Shown: positions 17,282-25,899, counted from the first letter of the stretch. The stretch: DNA of 45,030 nt from Clostridiaceae bacterium (GCA_016292785.1 JAEDFL010000012.1:1-45030); one strand, 5' to 3'. Notes: generated from the sequence alone by a model not told the origin. Translations and numbers: made by a program.

Positions 17282-19093
17282 ATGAAATTCAAAAAAATAA
17301 TTTCTATTGTTTTATCGGCTGTTCTTCTCGCCGTATGTATGCCGGTTCTTTCCACGGCTCAGGAGGTTATTACCCCCGAATACGTTGAGGACGAAATAAT
17401 TTTTGAATACACCCCGACGGTTTCCACATACGGTATTGACCGCTCCAGGACGAGCTTTGCTTCCAAGTTAAAGGCTCTCGGCGTTACGGAGCTTAACGAG
17501 CTTGAAACGTATGAGGAGGAATATCTCTCTACAAATTCGGTTTCGTCCGAATCCGTTACATATGTTGCGAAAATCAGCGGCGACGTGGAAAAAACCTGCC
17601 GTGAAATGGAAAAGCTCGACGGAGTAACCTATGCCGAGCCGAACTATCTGCTTGAAACCTACGGCTATACAACCCCCGTTGAGCTGAGCAACACATCCGG
17701 ACTTTATACCACATGGGAAAAATGGTATCTTGAGGATATTATGAACATCCCTGCGGCATGGGAAAAGTATCAGACCTGCGGCGAGGGTGTAACGGTTGCT
17801 GTTCTTGACAACGGATATTATCTCGAAGCATCCGATTTCCCGACAAATCTCTGGGACGACGGCAACGGCAACCACGGTTGGAATACGGCAAACAACACCT
17901 CCGATATCTCACCTGCAATGAGGCCGGACGGAACTGCGCTTGACGACAGTATTCACGGCTCAAACGTTGCCGGCGTTATCGGTATGGCTTCAAACGGAGC
18001 GTATGGAGTCGGTGCGGCTTTCGGAGCCGAGCTGATGCTTATCAAGGTCGCATCCGACAACTACACCTCCTCCGACACTAAGACTAAGATAACAAGCGCC
18101 GCCGTAGCTTCCGGAATAAACTATGCGAGAATGTACGGCGCAGACGTTATAAATATGTCGCTGGGAGTACTTGCCTCGTACCCCACAACCATCAAAAATG
18201 CCATTGATGCCGCATATTCGGCAGGCGTTGTCCTCATAGCTTCCGCCGGCAACAATGCAACGGGCACGGCAACAGCTCTCAGCTATCCTGCCGCCGCAAA
18301 CAACGTTATCGGCGTTATGGCGATTGACAAGTCGGACACCTCGTCACTTACAAGTTTTTCCAATTACGATGAAAGCGGCGGTACTTACTATGACGTTGCC
18401 GCACCCGGATATGCCATTCTCGGCTGCGGTATCGAGGCCGGAAAGTTCAGCCTGGCGAGCGGAACCTCGCAGTCCTCTCCCCTTGTTGCCGCCTGCGCCG
18501 CACTCTATCTTTCCGTTTATCCGGACAGATCCGTTGACGATGTTTACAATTCTATCAGAAACTCGGGAACCAAAACAGTTACGTCAAATTCATCTGTTTC
18601 TACATCTCAGACCTATAAATATAAAATTCTTGACGCGGTTGAGCTTCTTGACTTCGGAGAAATCAAGCCCGAGATTGAGTTCAACCTCTCCACAACGGTA
18701 ATCCACGAGCCGAAAACGGGCTATGTTTACGGACTTGACGAGGGCTACGCAAGCATTTCCGATTATATAACCGTAACCGAAGGAACAGGTACAGCGGAAT
18801 TTGTACCGACTGCACTCGGCAACGGAACAGGCTCGGTTATGAACGTTTACACCCTCAAAGGAGAGCTTTATAAAACCTACACGGTAATCATTTTCGGCGA
18901 TGTGAACGGCGACTGCATTGCGGACGGGCATGACGCAGTTATTACAGACTGTATCGCAAATAATTTCGGCGAATATCCCGACTGCACAAAATATGCCGCC
19001 GATGTTGATTTCGACGGCACGGTGGAACAGTCCGATGTTCAGCTTATTGCCGGCTATGCAATAGGTACCGGCTTCGTATCACAGATCAGATAA
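17282..19093 (+). CDS. Secreted subtilisin-family (S8) protease with C-terminal dockerin
   Basis: This 603-residue protein has a signal peptide (1-26), a pro-region (about 27-135, ending in YAEPNYLLE as in S8 inhibitors) and an S8 catalytic domain with Asp176 (AVLDNGYY), His225 (HGSNVAGVIG), oxyanion Asn324 (ASAGNN) and Ser396 (SGTSQSSP). After a linker, residues about 538-600 form a type I dockerin: two calcium-loop repeats, GDVNGDCIADGHD and ADVDFDGTVEQSD. It should therefore be docked onto a cohesin scaffold outside the cell, possibly to process cellulosome or substrate proteins. SD AAGGAAATGA precedes the ATG. Divergent from the pdaA-like gene. Confidence 0.93.
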   Translation: MKFKKIISIVLSAVLLAVCMPVLSTAQEVITPEYVEDEIIFEYTPTVSTYGIDRSRTSFASKLKALGVTELNELETYEEEYLSTNSVSSESVTYVAKISGDVEKTCREMEKLDGVTYAEPNYLLETYGYTTPVELSNTSGLYTTWEKWYLEDIMNIPAAWEKYQTCGEGVTVAVLDNGYYLEASDFPTNLWDDGNGNHGWNTANNTSDISPAMRPDGTALDDSIHGSNVAGVIGMASNGAYGVGAAFGAELMLIKVASDNYTSSDTKTKITSAAVASGINYARMYGADVINMSLGVLASYPTTIKNAIDAAYSAGVVLIASAGNNATGTATALSYPAAANNVIGVMAIDKSDTSSLTSFSNYDESGGTYYDVAAPGYAILGCGIEAGKFSLASGTSQSSPLVAACAALYLSVYPDRSVDDVYNSIRNSGTKTVTSNSSVSTSQTYKYKILDAVELLDFGEIKPEIEFNLSTTVIHEPKTGYVYGLDEGYASISDYITVTEGTGTAEFVPTALGNGTGSVMNVYTLKGELYKTYTVIIFGDVNGDCIADGHDAVITDCIANNFGEYPDCTKYAADVDFDGTVEQSDVQLIAGYAIGTGFVSQIR

Positions 19094-19094
19094 C

Positions 19095-19961
19095 TCAGTT
19101 ACCGACAAGCATCATCATTTCCTCAACGGAAATATTCGGCTGAAGAGCCTTGTTTATCGACATACCTATAAGCTCCGACGCACGCTCGATTACTATGTCG
19201 ATCTCACGGGGAGTAATTATCATATCACGGCTTTCATCGGGTATTTTATTATCCTTCCCTGTCAGATCGCTGACAAGAGTTCCGACGTCAACCACCGTCG
19301 GTATGCCGACTGAGATCACGGGTACGCCAACCGTCCGTTCGGTTATTTCTTTCCTTGCGTTTCCGACGCCTGAGCCGGGTATTATTCCGATATCGGAAAT
19401 CTGTACCGTCGTGCCGAGCCTTGACAGCTTTCGTGCGGCAAGGGCGTCAACGGCAATCACGGCGGACGGAGAAACCGACCTTGCGAGTCCCATAACGGAC
19501 TCTGCCGCTTCAACTCCCGTTCTGCCGAGAACTCCCGGAATAAAGCCGGCAACGCTTCTCAGCTCACCGAGACCTATTTCCTCGGAAAGCTCCTTGCTGA
19601 TGTGTCGGGTAGCAAGCACCTTTGAAACGCTTTTAGGGCCTACGGCGTCGGGCGTGATATCGGTATTTCCGAGTCCGGCAACAAGCACGGTACCCGTGTC
19701 GGGCAAAAGAGAGCTAAGCTCACCGGCGATCGCCTCTATCATCTCCTCGTCGTCAACGGGATTTCTCATAAGCTGAGGTATTTCCGCCGTAATATATGTG
19801 CCGACAGGCTTTCCGAGGGCTTCGCTGCCCTTTTGGTTCAATATTTGTATTTTTGTGATTTTTACCGTTCCCTTTTCAAACTCACGGCTCGAAACTCCCT
19901 CCGGCTCTTTTTCGCCGAGAATTTCACGCTTTTCAAGGGCAAGATCGGTTCTGAATTCCAT
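19095..19961 (-). CDS. gpr: Germination protease GPR (spore protease, family A25)
   Basis: About 288 residues with the GPR signatures FRTDLALE at the N-terminus (the propeptide/processing region), VLVAGLGNTDITPDAVGP, and SVGIPTVVDVG. GPR degrades small acid-soluble proteins during germination, so the organism should form endospores. The ATG at 19961 is preferred (GGAGAG 7 nt upstream). It converges with the dockerin protease, leaving 1 nt between them, and diverges from rpsT, an arrangement also found in Bacillus. Confidence 0.95.
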   Translation of the reverse strand: MEFRTDLALEKREILGEKEPEGVSSREFEKGTVKITKIQILNQKGSEALGKPVGTYITAEIPQLMRNPVDDEEMIEAIAGELSSLLPDTGTVLVAGLGNTDITPDAVGPKSVSKVLATRHISKELSEEIGLGELRSVAGFIPGVLGRTGVEAAESVMGLARSVSPSAVIAVDALAARKLSRLGTTVQISDIGIIPGSGVGNARKEITERTVGVPVISVGIPTVVDVGTLVSDLTGKDNKIPDESRDMIITPREIDIVIERASELIGMSINKALQPNISVEEMMMLVGN

Positions 19962-20028
19962 TGACGGTCTCTCCAATCAGCATATAAGAAAAATATTCCG
20001 GATTTTTTATAAAATATTAAAAAAACAC

Positions 20029-20057
20029 TTGCATTTTATTCGTTTTAATGATATCAT
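20029..20057 (+). promoter_or_regulatory. Predicted promoter of rpsT
   Basis: TTGCAT (20029-20034), 17-nt spacer, TATCAT (20052-20057). Confidence 0.5.
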
Positions 20058-20093
20058 AACTAACTGTGTAAAGCATTTAAAGGAGGTGCAACA

Positions 20094-20348
20094 ATGGCAA
20101 ACATTAAATCAGCTAAGAAGAGAGTGCTTGTAAACCAGACCAAGGCTGCACGCAACAAGTCAAGAAATTCCGCAATGAAGACCGCTATCAAGAAGGCACA
20201 CGTTGCTGCTGAGACAAACGCAGCAGATAAAGAGGCAGTCGTCAGAGCGGCTATCAAAAAGGTAGATCAGGCTTGCGCTAAAAACCTTATTCACAAAAAC
20301 AACGCTGCCAGAAAGAAGTCGGCTCTTGCTAAGCTTCTTGCAGACTGA
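20094..20348 (+). CDS. rpsT: 30S ribosomal protein S20
   Basis: 84-residue, Lys/Ala-rich helical protein beginning MANIKSAKKRVLVNQTKAARN, with KNLIHKNNAARKKSALAK at the end, diagnostic for S20, which binds 16S rRNA in the body of the small subunit. A strong AAAGGAGGTG ribosome binding site precedes the ATG. Confidence 0.97.
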   Translation: MANIKSAKKRVLVNQTKAARNKSRNSAMKTAIKKAHVAAETNAADKEAVVRAAIKKVDQACAKNLIHKNNAARKKSALAKLLAD

Positions 20349-20362
20349 TATTGCAGCATAAC

Positions 20363-20380
20363 GGACGGATTTATCCGTCC
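20363..20380 (+). terminator. Intrinsic terminator of rpsT
   Basis: GGACGGAT / ATCCGTCC stem with 2-nt TT in between, followed by TTTTGTTTTT. Confidence 0.85.
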
Positions 20381-20443
20381 TTTTGTTTTTCAGTAAATTG
20401 TTTTTTCATTTGTGTACAAATAATGAATTTATCGCAAAAAGGC

Positions 20444-20472
20444 TTGACTTTATTTTGCACCTATACTATAAT
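20444..20472 (+). promoter_or_regulatory. Strong predicted promoter of the small membrane protein gene
   Basis: TTGACT (20444-20449), 17-nt spacer, TATAAT (20467-20472): near-consensus. Confidence 0.7.
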
Positions 20473-20504
20473 TAGGTAAATTAAACATTTGGAGGTTTTC
20501 TATT

Positions 20505-20699
20505 ATGTGCGATGTTATAAAGAAGATTTTAAAGGTAGTCGGTATCATTGTTGCTATTGCCGGCGCAATCGCAGGCATCTACTGCCTTGTAACTAAGGTT
20601 CTTCCCTGTAAGAACGAGGTTGCCGACGATGATGAGAGCGATTACGTTTCCTGCTCATGCTGTGAAGCAGAAGAGCCTGTCGAGGTCGAGGCTAAATAA
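20505..20699 (+). CDS. Small single-pass membrane protein with cysteine-rich acidic tail
   Basis: The 64-residue product has one membrane helix (VVGIIVAIAGAIAGIYCLV), followed by an acidic tail with a Cys cluster (SCSCCEAEE). GGAGG precedes the ATG, and it has its own near-consensus promoter and terminator, so it is a real, well-expressed gene. I do not recognise the family; the CxCC cluster might bind metal or be modified (inference). Confidence 0.75.
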   Translation: MCDVIKKILKVVGIIVAIAGAIAGIYCLVTKVLPCKNEVADDDESDYVSCSCCEAEEPVEVEAK

Positions 20700-20717
20700 A
20701 CATATTCCGGTCAACAG

Positions 20718-20740
20718 GGAGTAAGCAAATTGCTTACTCC
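20718..20740 (+). terminator. Intrinsic terminator
   Basis: GGAGTAAGC and GCTTACTCC pair around AAATT, followed by TTTTTTATTT. It may also act for spoVAE on the opposite strand, where the flanking sequence is less favourable. Confidence 0.85.
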
Positions 20741-20744
20741 TTTT

Positions 20745-21098
20745 TTATTTACTTCCGGACTTTGTTACGGCAGAAACGATCAATCCCGAAATCAAAGCCG
20801 TTGCAATTCCCGCCGCACCGGCAGAGAAAGGTCCTGTCAGTATTCCGAGCCAGCCCTGCTCCCCGATCATCTCCTCCGTACCCTTTGCAAGCGTGTAGCC
20901 GAAGCCTGTCAGCGGAACGGTCGCACCGCAGCCTGCAAAATCGACAAGCGGCTGATAGATTCCCAGAGCCTCCAATGCAACGCCGAGCACAACAAATATT
21001 ACCAGTATTCTTGCAGGCGTAATATTCGTTGCGTCAATCAGAACCTGACCGATAACGCATATAAGTCCGCCAATCAAAAAAGCTGTTAAAAATTCCAT
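20745..21098 (-). CDS. spoVAE: Stage V sporulation protein AE
   Basis: 117 residues, with several hydrophobic helices and the SpoVAE core: GGLICVIGQVLIDATNITPARILVIFVV and ATVPLTGFGYTLAKG. SpoVA proteins form the channel for dipicolinic acid uptake into spores and release on germination. The partners spoVAC and spoVAD usually lie beside it but are not in this window, so this copy stands alone. Confidence 0.88.
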   Translation of the reverse strand: MEFLTAFLIGGLICVIGQVLIDATNITPARILVIFVVLGVALEALGIYQPLVDFAGCGATVPLTGFGYTLAKGTEEMIGEQGWLGILTGPFSAGAAGIATALISGLIVSAVTKSGSK

Positions 21099-21154
21099 AG
21101 AATCACCCTGACATTATTTTCTATCAACAGTCAAGAATTATTCTATGGAAATTT

Positions 21155-21700
21155 TTATTTTATTGCGCCAATCAGCACATAAAGGGACACAATAAGTATA
21201 AGGAAATTGCTTTTTGTGTATATCGCCGTCACTGCACCGATGAAGGACAGAACAACGCCTACGCTTATTCCGACAGTTCTCATCACCCGATCGCTTAAAA
21301 AAGACGATAATATTCTGTTGCCGTCAAGCGGTTTAACAGGGAGAAGATTGAACACCGCAAGTCCGACATTGATGTCAGCCGCCGTTTTCAGATTTAAAAG
21401 ATAAAACAAAACCGCCAGAATCAGATTCACCGTCGATCCCGCCGCCGCTATTACCGTTTCGGACAGCACAGGCATTATCGTACCCGAGCAGTCAATCTTC
21501 ATTCCAAAGTAGCCAAGGGTAATTTTCTTCACCCTCTCTCCGAAAAGAAGCATCGCCGTCAGATGACCAAGCTCGTGCAGAATACAGAAAGCAAAGCACA
21601 TCAGTATGCTCTCGTTTCTGAAAACAACAAGGCTCAGCGTCAGCACGGCGATGAAATAATAGTCGATTATCAGGTGAACTCCTTTTATTCTGAATTTCAT
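21155..21700 (-). CDS. SpoIVFB-like site-2 protease (M50)
   Basis: The 181-residue integral membrane protein has the metalloprotease motif HELGH (His42, Glu43, His46) inside a membrane helix and a second metal-ligand motif FNLLPVKPLDGNRIL. This is the compact M50B form, like SpoIVFB, which cleaves pro-sigma-K in the mother cell. Its ATG overlaps the stop of the upstream M23 gene (ATGA), and that pairing strengthens the SpoIVFA/SpoIVFB reading. The CBS domain of longer relatives is absent. Confidence 0.82.
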   Translation of the reverse strand: MKFRIKGVHLIIDYYFIAVLTLSLVVFRNESILMCFAFCILHELGHLTAMLLFGERVKKITLGYFGMKIDCSGTIMPVLSETVIAAAGSTVNLILAVLFYLLNLKTAADINVGLAVFNLLPVKPLDGNRILSSFLSDRVMRTVGISVGVVLSFIGAVTAIYTKSNFLILIVSLYVLIGAIK

Positions 21701-22473
21701 ACTGTTCCGTTTTCGTGCGGAAGGTAGATCAGCGGATCAACCGTATTTCCGTCAACTGTCAGTTCAAAATGAAGATGAGGTCCCGTGCTTCTGCCTGTAC
21801 TGCCGACAAGGGCAATGGTTTCTCCGGCACGAATTACCGCACCCTTTTCCGCTATGATCTTTGAGCAGTGGCAGTAGAGAGTTTCACTGCCGTCCTTGTG
21901 GACAAGGCTGATGTAATTGCCGCCTACGCTGTTACTCCCTACCTCGCTGACAATTCCGCTGTATGCCGCCCTGATCTCGGTTCCGCTGTCTGCGGCAATA
22001 TCCACACCCGAGTGCATAAGGTATTCCCCTGTGACAGGATTTGTCCTGTTTCCGTATTCCGAGCTTATCTCGCCGTGAACGGGAACAGTTATTTCCTCAT
22101 CGCTTTTGAACATCGACATAACCGCCATAACCTCACCGTCGGAGGCGCTCTTAACGCTTGTATCCCTGATCTCCGTATCCTCCTGTTTCACGGCACTCTG
22201 TTCCGAAGCAGAGCTGTTTGCCTTTTCCACTATCTTTTTTGCCGACTCAGCCATTTCCCCTGCGTCCATATCGACCGACATTATCCGATCATACTCATTT
22301 TTTATATATTCAAAAGTTTTCGGGCTTAGCTTTCCGAGCAGAAACACGAAAACAACGGCGACTATGCACACAACCGTCTGAACGAGCATTACCGTATTGG
22401 TCGGGCTGATCTTTCTTTCCGAGGTTTTATGCTGTTCCTCTGCTTCGGTCGGCTTTGTTTTTGCCTCATCCAT
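21697..22473 (-). CDS. SpoIVFA-like membrane-anchored M23 (LytM) domain protein
   Basis: About 258 residues from the ATG at 22473 (GAGGTGA upstream). A cytoplasmic Lys/Glu-rich segment is followed by one membrane helix (VMLVQTVVCIVAVVFVFLLG), a helical region, and an M23 domain with HSGVD and HLHFE metal-ligand motifs intact. SpoIVFA has the same topology and usually a degenerate peptidase domain; here the motifs are kept, so enzymatic activity is possible. Translationally coupled to the SpoIVFB-like gene. SpoIIQ-type role is the alternative. Confidence 0.78.
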   Translation of the reverse strand: MDEAKTKPTEAEEQHKTSERKISPTNTVMLVQTVVCIVAVVFVFLLGKLSPKTFEYIKNEYDRIMSVDMDAGEMAESAKKIVEKANSSASEQSAVKQEDTEIRDTSVKSASDGEVMAVMSMFKSDEEITVPVHGEISSEYGNRTNPVTGEYLMHSGVDIAADSGTEIRAAYSGIVSEVGSNSVGGNYISLVHKDGSETLYCHCSKIIAEKGAVIRAGETIALVGSTGRSTGPHLHFELTVDGNTVDPLIYLPHENGTV

Positions 22474-22564
22474 TGCTATCACCTCATATAATCAATATGC
22501 GTAAAGCTCCGGGTAAATGCAGAATCGGGGCGACATCATTCACAAATTGTTCTCAATTATTCTA

Positions 22565-22593
22565 TTGACTTTTCAATGTTCAAATGAGATAAT
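22565..22593 (+). promoter_or_regulatory. Predicted promoter of the acyl-CoA synthetase gene
   Basis: TTGACT (22565-22570), 17-nt spacer, GATAAT (22588-22593). Confidence 0.6.
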
Positions 22594-22626
22594 CTACTTA
22601 TAATAACCTTAACGGGAGCTAATAAA

Positions 22627-24393
22627 ATGAAAAAACAAACTAATTATCCGCTGTATGAAGTTCAGCCGTTCTCATCAATAAAAGAAATGATGGAGCTTGC
22701 CGTCCGTGACGCCGGCAACAAAATTGCATATAAATTCAAGGATAACGACGAGATCCGTGAGGTAACATTTTCTCAGTTTGCAGACACGGTTAAACAGCTC
22801 GGATCGTTCCTCTGCGATATTTCCGAGGATAAAAGACGCATCGCCTGCATAGGCAAAAACTCCTATGAGTGGATAACCGCATACCTTACCGCACTCAGGG
22901 GAGACGGTGTTTTTGTGCCTATTGACAGAGATTTGCCCGAGACGGACATTATCCATGTTCTTAACGACAGCGAATGTTCAATCGTGTTCTGCGACGAAAA
23001 ATACGAAGATTTTTTCCGCAGTAATTCCGACCGGCTTCCTCTTGTGAAAAACTATATTGTTTTTGAAAGGAACGAGGATGACGGAGCTTTTCTTTCATAC
23101 AAAAAAGCTCTTGAAAGAGGCAAGGAGCTTGATCCCTCGGCTTTCCTTTCGGAGCAAAGCGCACCGGACGAGCTGAAGCTTCTTGTCTACACCTCAGGCA
23201 CGACAGGCTTTTCTAAGGGCGTAATGCTCTCCGAGCACAACCTTGTTTCAAGCGTTTATTACGGACTTATGGTTTCCACCGTTTACGACACGGGACTTTC
23301 TCTCCTGCCCTATCATCACACCTATGAAGCGGTCAGCGATATTCTCGTATCTTTCCACCATCATTCCACGCTTTGCATAAACGAAAGTCTGCCTGCAATG
23401 CTCAAAAATCTTGTGATCTACAAGCCGTCTTATGTTTATGTTGTGCCTGCCATTGCCGAGTCGATGTATAAGCGTATTATGAAAAACATCAAAAAGCAAG
23501 GTATGGAGGAGCAGTTCAACGAGCTTGTCAAAAAAAGTAATGAGCTTCGTGCTCAGGGAATTGACAAGCGCCGTGAGTTCTTCGGCTTTATTCTTGAGGG
23601 CTTCGGAGGTAAGCTCAAAAAAATCGTATGCGGCGGTGCGCCGATCAGACCTGAGGTTGCAAAATTCTTCGACGATATCGGTCTCGACCTCATCAACGGC
23701 TACGGAATTACCGAGTGCTCCCCTCTTGTCTGCGCCAACCACGATATGTATAACGATTTCAAGACCGTCGGTATCAAGCTGCCGTGCATTGAGTGGAGGA
23801 TCGACAATCCCAACGACGAGGGTATCGGCGAGATCTGCGTTAAGGGCGACATTGTTATGATCGGCTATTACAAACAGCCTAAGCTGACCGAGGAGGTTCT
23901 CAAGGACGGCTGGTTCTACACGGGAGACTACGGATACATCAACGAAAAAGATCAGCTTGTCATTTCAGGAAGGAAGAAGAACGTTATCGTTCTAAACAAC
24001 GGCAAGAATGTTTATCCCGAGGAAATTGAAGGCTACATTCAGGACATCGACTACGTGAACGAGGTTGTCGTCAGCGGAGAAAAGGACAAGGACGGCAACG
24101 AGAGCAGTCTGACTGCCGAGGTTTATCTTGAGGAAAAGAAAACTCCCTCCGAGGTGCTTAAAAGCATCAAGAAGGCGTGCGCAGACCTGCCTATATACAA
24201 GCAGATCTCAAAGGTCAAGATCAGAGACAGCGAATTTCCGAAAACAAGCTCAAATAAAATAAAAAGGTTTATTAAAGAAAAAACCGAAACTGTAAAGGAG
24301 AAAACCGAGTCTGTTATCGAAACCGTTTCCGAAAAATATAACGAGTACAAAGAAAACAGAGAAACGGATGAGCGCAAGAATAATAAGCAATAA
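22627..24393 (+). CDS. AMP-forming acyl-CoA synthetase (long-chain fatty-acid-CoA ligase type)
   Basis: The 588-residue protein has the ANL-superfamily signatures: YTSGTTGFSKGVMLSE (P-loop), GYGITECSPLV, YTGDYGY and the hinge GRKKNVIVLNNGKNVYPEEIE; the catalytic lysine is expected near SSNKIKRF. It activates a carboxylic acid with ATP and transfers it to CoA. The last 40 residues form a charged, repeated helical tail (KEKTETVKEKTESVIETV) not part of the core. GGGAG precedes the ATG. The acyl chain specificity cannot be read. Confidence 0.88.
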   Translation: MKKQTNYPLYEVQPFSSIKEMMELAVRDAGNKIAYKFKDNDEIREVTFSQFADTVKQLGSFLCDISEDKRRIACIGKNSYEWITAYLTALRGDGVFVPIDRDLPETDIIHVLNDSECSIVFCDEKYEDFFRSNSDRLPLVKNYIVFERNEDDGAFLSYKKALERGKELDPSAFLSEQSAPDELKLLVYTSGTTGFSKGVMLSEHNLVSSVYYGLMVSTVYDTGLSLLPYHHTYEAVSDILVSFHHHSTLCINESLPAMLKNLVIYKPSYVYVVPAIAESMYKRIMKNIKKQGMEEQFNELVKKSNELRAQGIDKRREFFGFILEGFGGKLKKIVCGGAPIRPEVAKFFDDIGLDLINGYGITECSPLVCANHDMYNDFKTVGIKLPCIEWRIDNPNDEGIGEICVKGDIVMIGYYKQPKLTEEVLKDGWFYTGDYGYINEKDQLVISGRKKNVIVLNNGKNVYPEEIEGYIQDIDYVNEVVVSGEKDKDGNESSLTAEVYLEEKKTPSEVLKSIKKACADLPIYKQISKVKIRDSEFPKTSSNKIKRFIKEKTETVKEKTESVIETVSEKYNEYKENRETDERKNNKQ

Positions 24394-24398
24394 AATCG

Positions 24399-24430
24399 CA
24401 CGGAGCTTTTCGACCGAAGAAAGCTCCGTG
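24399..24430 (+). terminator. Intrinsic terminator of the acyl-CoA synthetase gene
   Basis: CACGGAGCTTT (24399-24409) pairs with AAAGCTCCGTG (24420-24430), followed by TTATTTTA. Confidence 0.85.
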
Positions 24431-24515
24431 TTATTTTATAGGCAAAGCTAAATATTTTGAAACCCGACAAAGTCCGAGGGCATATACTGTAACAGGATGT
24501 AAAAAATAAGATCAA

Positions 24516-24621
24516 CGGATATTGATCAACGGTGACAGCCTGTCCGCAGAAATGCCGTGATCGGCGAAAGCAGATATCCGTTTAATATATTATGCCGACG
24601 GTACGGATATCTGCCGTCGGC
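24516..24621 (+). ncRNA. Candidate structured RNA or switch-like element (unassigned)
   Basis: CGGATAT (24516-24522) can pair with ATATCCG (24574-24580), enclosing GATCaACGG/CCGTGATC and a GACA/TGTC hairpin: a compact multi-stem fold. The same 3' strand, GCAGATATCCG (24570-24580), can instead pair with CGGATATCTGC (24604-24614), and that partner is itself the loop of a GCCGACGG/CCGTCGGC hairpin (24594-24621). The alternative pairings suggest a switch or a protein-binding DNA palindrome just upstream of the next promoter. No known riboswitch consensus was recognised, and no T-tract follows. Confidence 0.3.
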
Positions 24622-24630
24622 AAAAACCGA

Positions 24631-24664
24631 TTGACATAAATCTCCGAATGAGATAAACTATAAT
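24631..24664 (+). promoter_or_regulatory. Predicted promoter of the GDPD gene
   Basis: TTGACA at 24631-24636. A 17-nt spacer leads to TAAACT (24654-24659); the better TATAAT (24659-24664) is 22 nt away. Which -10 is used is uncertain. Confidence 0.45.
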
Positions 24665-24686
24665 AAAAATATCGGAGGTTTGTTTT

Positions 24687-25586
24687 ATGAACAAAGAAGC
24701 TCTCAAGCGTTCCTTTCGTATAATAAAAAGAAAAAAATGGCCTATTGTCCTTGCTGTAATCACGGTAATTGCTGTAATTGCGGCTCCTCTCGTTTCCAAC
24801 GCAGTCAGCAGCCGCAAAAGATACACAGCCAAAAGTCCGATTCAGCTTTCAAGCGTATTTGTCAAGAAGACCGATCAAAGCAAAATCAAGCTTATCGCAC
24901 ACAGAGGTTTTTCCTGTCAGGCTCCCGAAAACACGGTTGCGTCGATCAAAAAAGCGGCGGAATACGGTTTCGGTTCAGTTGAGATAGACATCAGACAGAC
25001 CGCCGACGGCGTATGGGTGCTTTCCCACGATGCAGACATAAAGGAAATGACCGATAAAAGCGGCAATATATCTTCATATACATACTATGATCTCATCACC
25101 GCAAACATCAACAACGGAGCAAACCACAAAAGCTACGGCAATCTTAAAATCGCCACGCTCGATCAGGCACTTTCCGCCTGCCTCGAATTTAACATTATAC
25201 CGATGATTGAAATCAAGGATTATACGGCGGACGGAATAAACACCCTTTTGGAAACGATTGACAAATACGGATTTACAAAATCCTGCTCGGTTATCTCATT
25301 TGACCGCAGCGTCCTGAATACGATAAAGGGAAAAAATCCCGATGTTCAGCTTTATGCACTTGTCTCAAAGCTGAACAGCAAAGAGACAGAGCAATGTCTT
25401 GACGATCCGACGATAGGCGTCAGCTTTAACGGTCACAAGGCAATAAACAGCGAGAAGAAAATCAAACAGCTTCAGCAGGCAGGCGTTCCCCTCGCCTGTT
25501 GGACGATTGACGACGGAGAAACGATGCAGAAATACTACGATATGGGTGTAACTACCTTCGTTACAAACCGAATATATAAAAAGTAA
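24687..25586 (+). CDS. Membrane-anchored glycerophosphodiester phosphodiesterase
   Basis: The 299-residue protein has one N-terminal membrane helix (about residues 14-31) and a GDPD TIM barrel: LIAHRGFSCQAPENT with the catalytic HRG, VEIDIRQTADGVWVLSHD with metal-binding Glu/Asp and second catalytic His, and WTIDDGETM near the end. It hydrolyses glycerophosphodiesters to glycerol-3-phosphate and an alcohol, probably at the outer face of the membrane. GGAGG precedes the ATG. Confidence 0.92.
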   Translation: MNKEALKRSFRIIKRKKWPIVLAVITVIAVIAAPLVSNAVSSRKRYTAKSPIQLSSVFVKKTDQSKIKLIAHRGFSCQAPENTVASIKKAAEYGFGSVEIDIRQTADGVWVLSHDADIKEMTDKSGNISSYTYYDLITANINNGANHKSYGNLKIATLDQALSACLEFNIIPMIEIKDYTADGINTLLETIDKYGFTKSCSVISFDRSVLNTIKGKNPDVQLYALVSKLNSKETEQCLDDPTIGVSFNGHKAINSEKKIKQLQQAGVPLACWTIDDGETMQKYYDMGVTTFVTNRIYKK

Positions 25587-25654
25587 TTCTGTGATATTAT
25601 AATAATTCCGAATGTGCGGACAAGCAGAAAGTGAATAGTGAAGAGATAAGAAGT

Positions 25655-25688
25655 AAAAATCCCGAATGCTGACGCATTCGGGATTTTT
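25655..25688. terminator. Bidirectional terminator between GDPD gene and tRNA-Leu
   Basis: AAAAATCCCGAATG and CATTCGGGATTTTT form a perfect 14-bp stem with a 6-nt loop. It ends at the encoded CCA of the tRNA-Leu on the other strand. Confidence 0.9.
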
Positions 25689-25774
25689 GGTGCCGGTGAC
25701 CGGGGTCGAACCGGTACGGTATCGCTACCACCGGATTTTGAGTCCGGCACGTCTGCCAATTCCATCACACCGGC
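25688..25774 (-). tRNA. tRNA-Leu (anticodon CAA)
   Basis: On the minus strand, acceptor strands GCCGGTG and CACCGGC pair, followed by A and an encoded CCA. The anticodon arm CCGGA-CTCAAAA-TCCGG gives anticodon CAA, reading UUG. The long variable arm and the T arm (GGTTCGACCCC) fit a class II tRNA-Leu of 87 nt with CCA. Confidence 0.95.
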
Positions 25775-25788
25775 ACATAACGCTGTAT

Positions 25789-25817
25789 ATTATACATTAT
25801 GATACCGTAAAAATCAA
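25789..25817 (-). promoter_or_regulatory. Predicted promoter of tRNA-Leu
   Basis: Minus strand TTGATT (25817-25812), 17-nt spacer, TATAAT (25794-25789), about 15 bp before the tRNA 5' end. Confidence 0.6.
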
Positions 25818-25899
25818 GTGTTTTTTATAAATCTGTTCATTAACCTTTTTGGAAAAATATTTTCATTTAAAATCATCCGCAAGACCTATAACTTTATCG

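Noticed and set aside
24594..24621. GCCGACGG/CCGTCGGC hairpin as an intrinsic terminator
   Set aside because: No T-tract follows on either strand; kept as part of the structured region instead.
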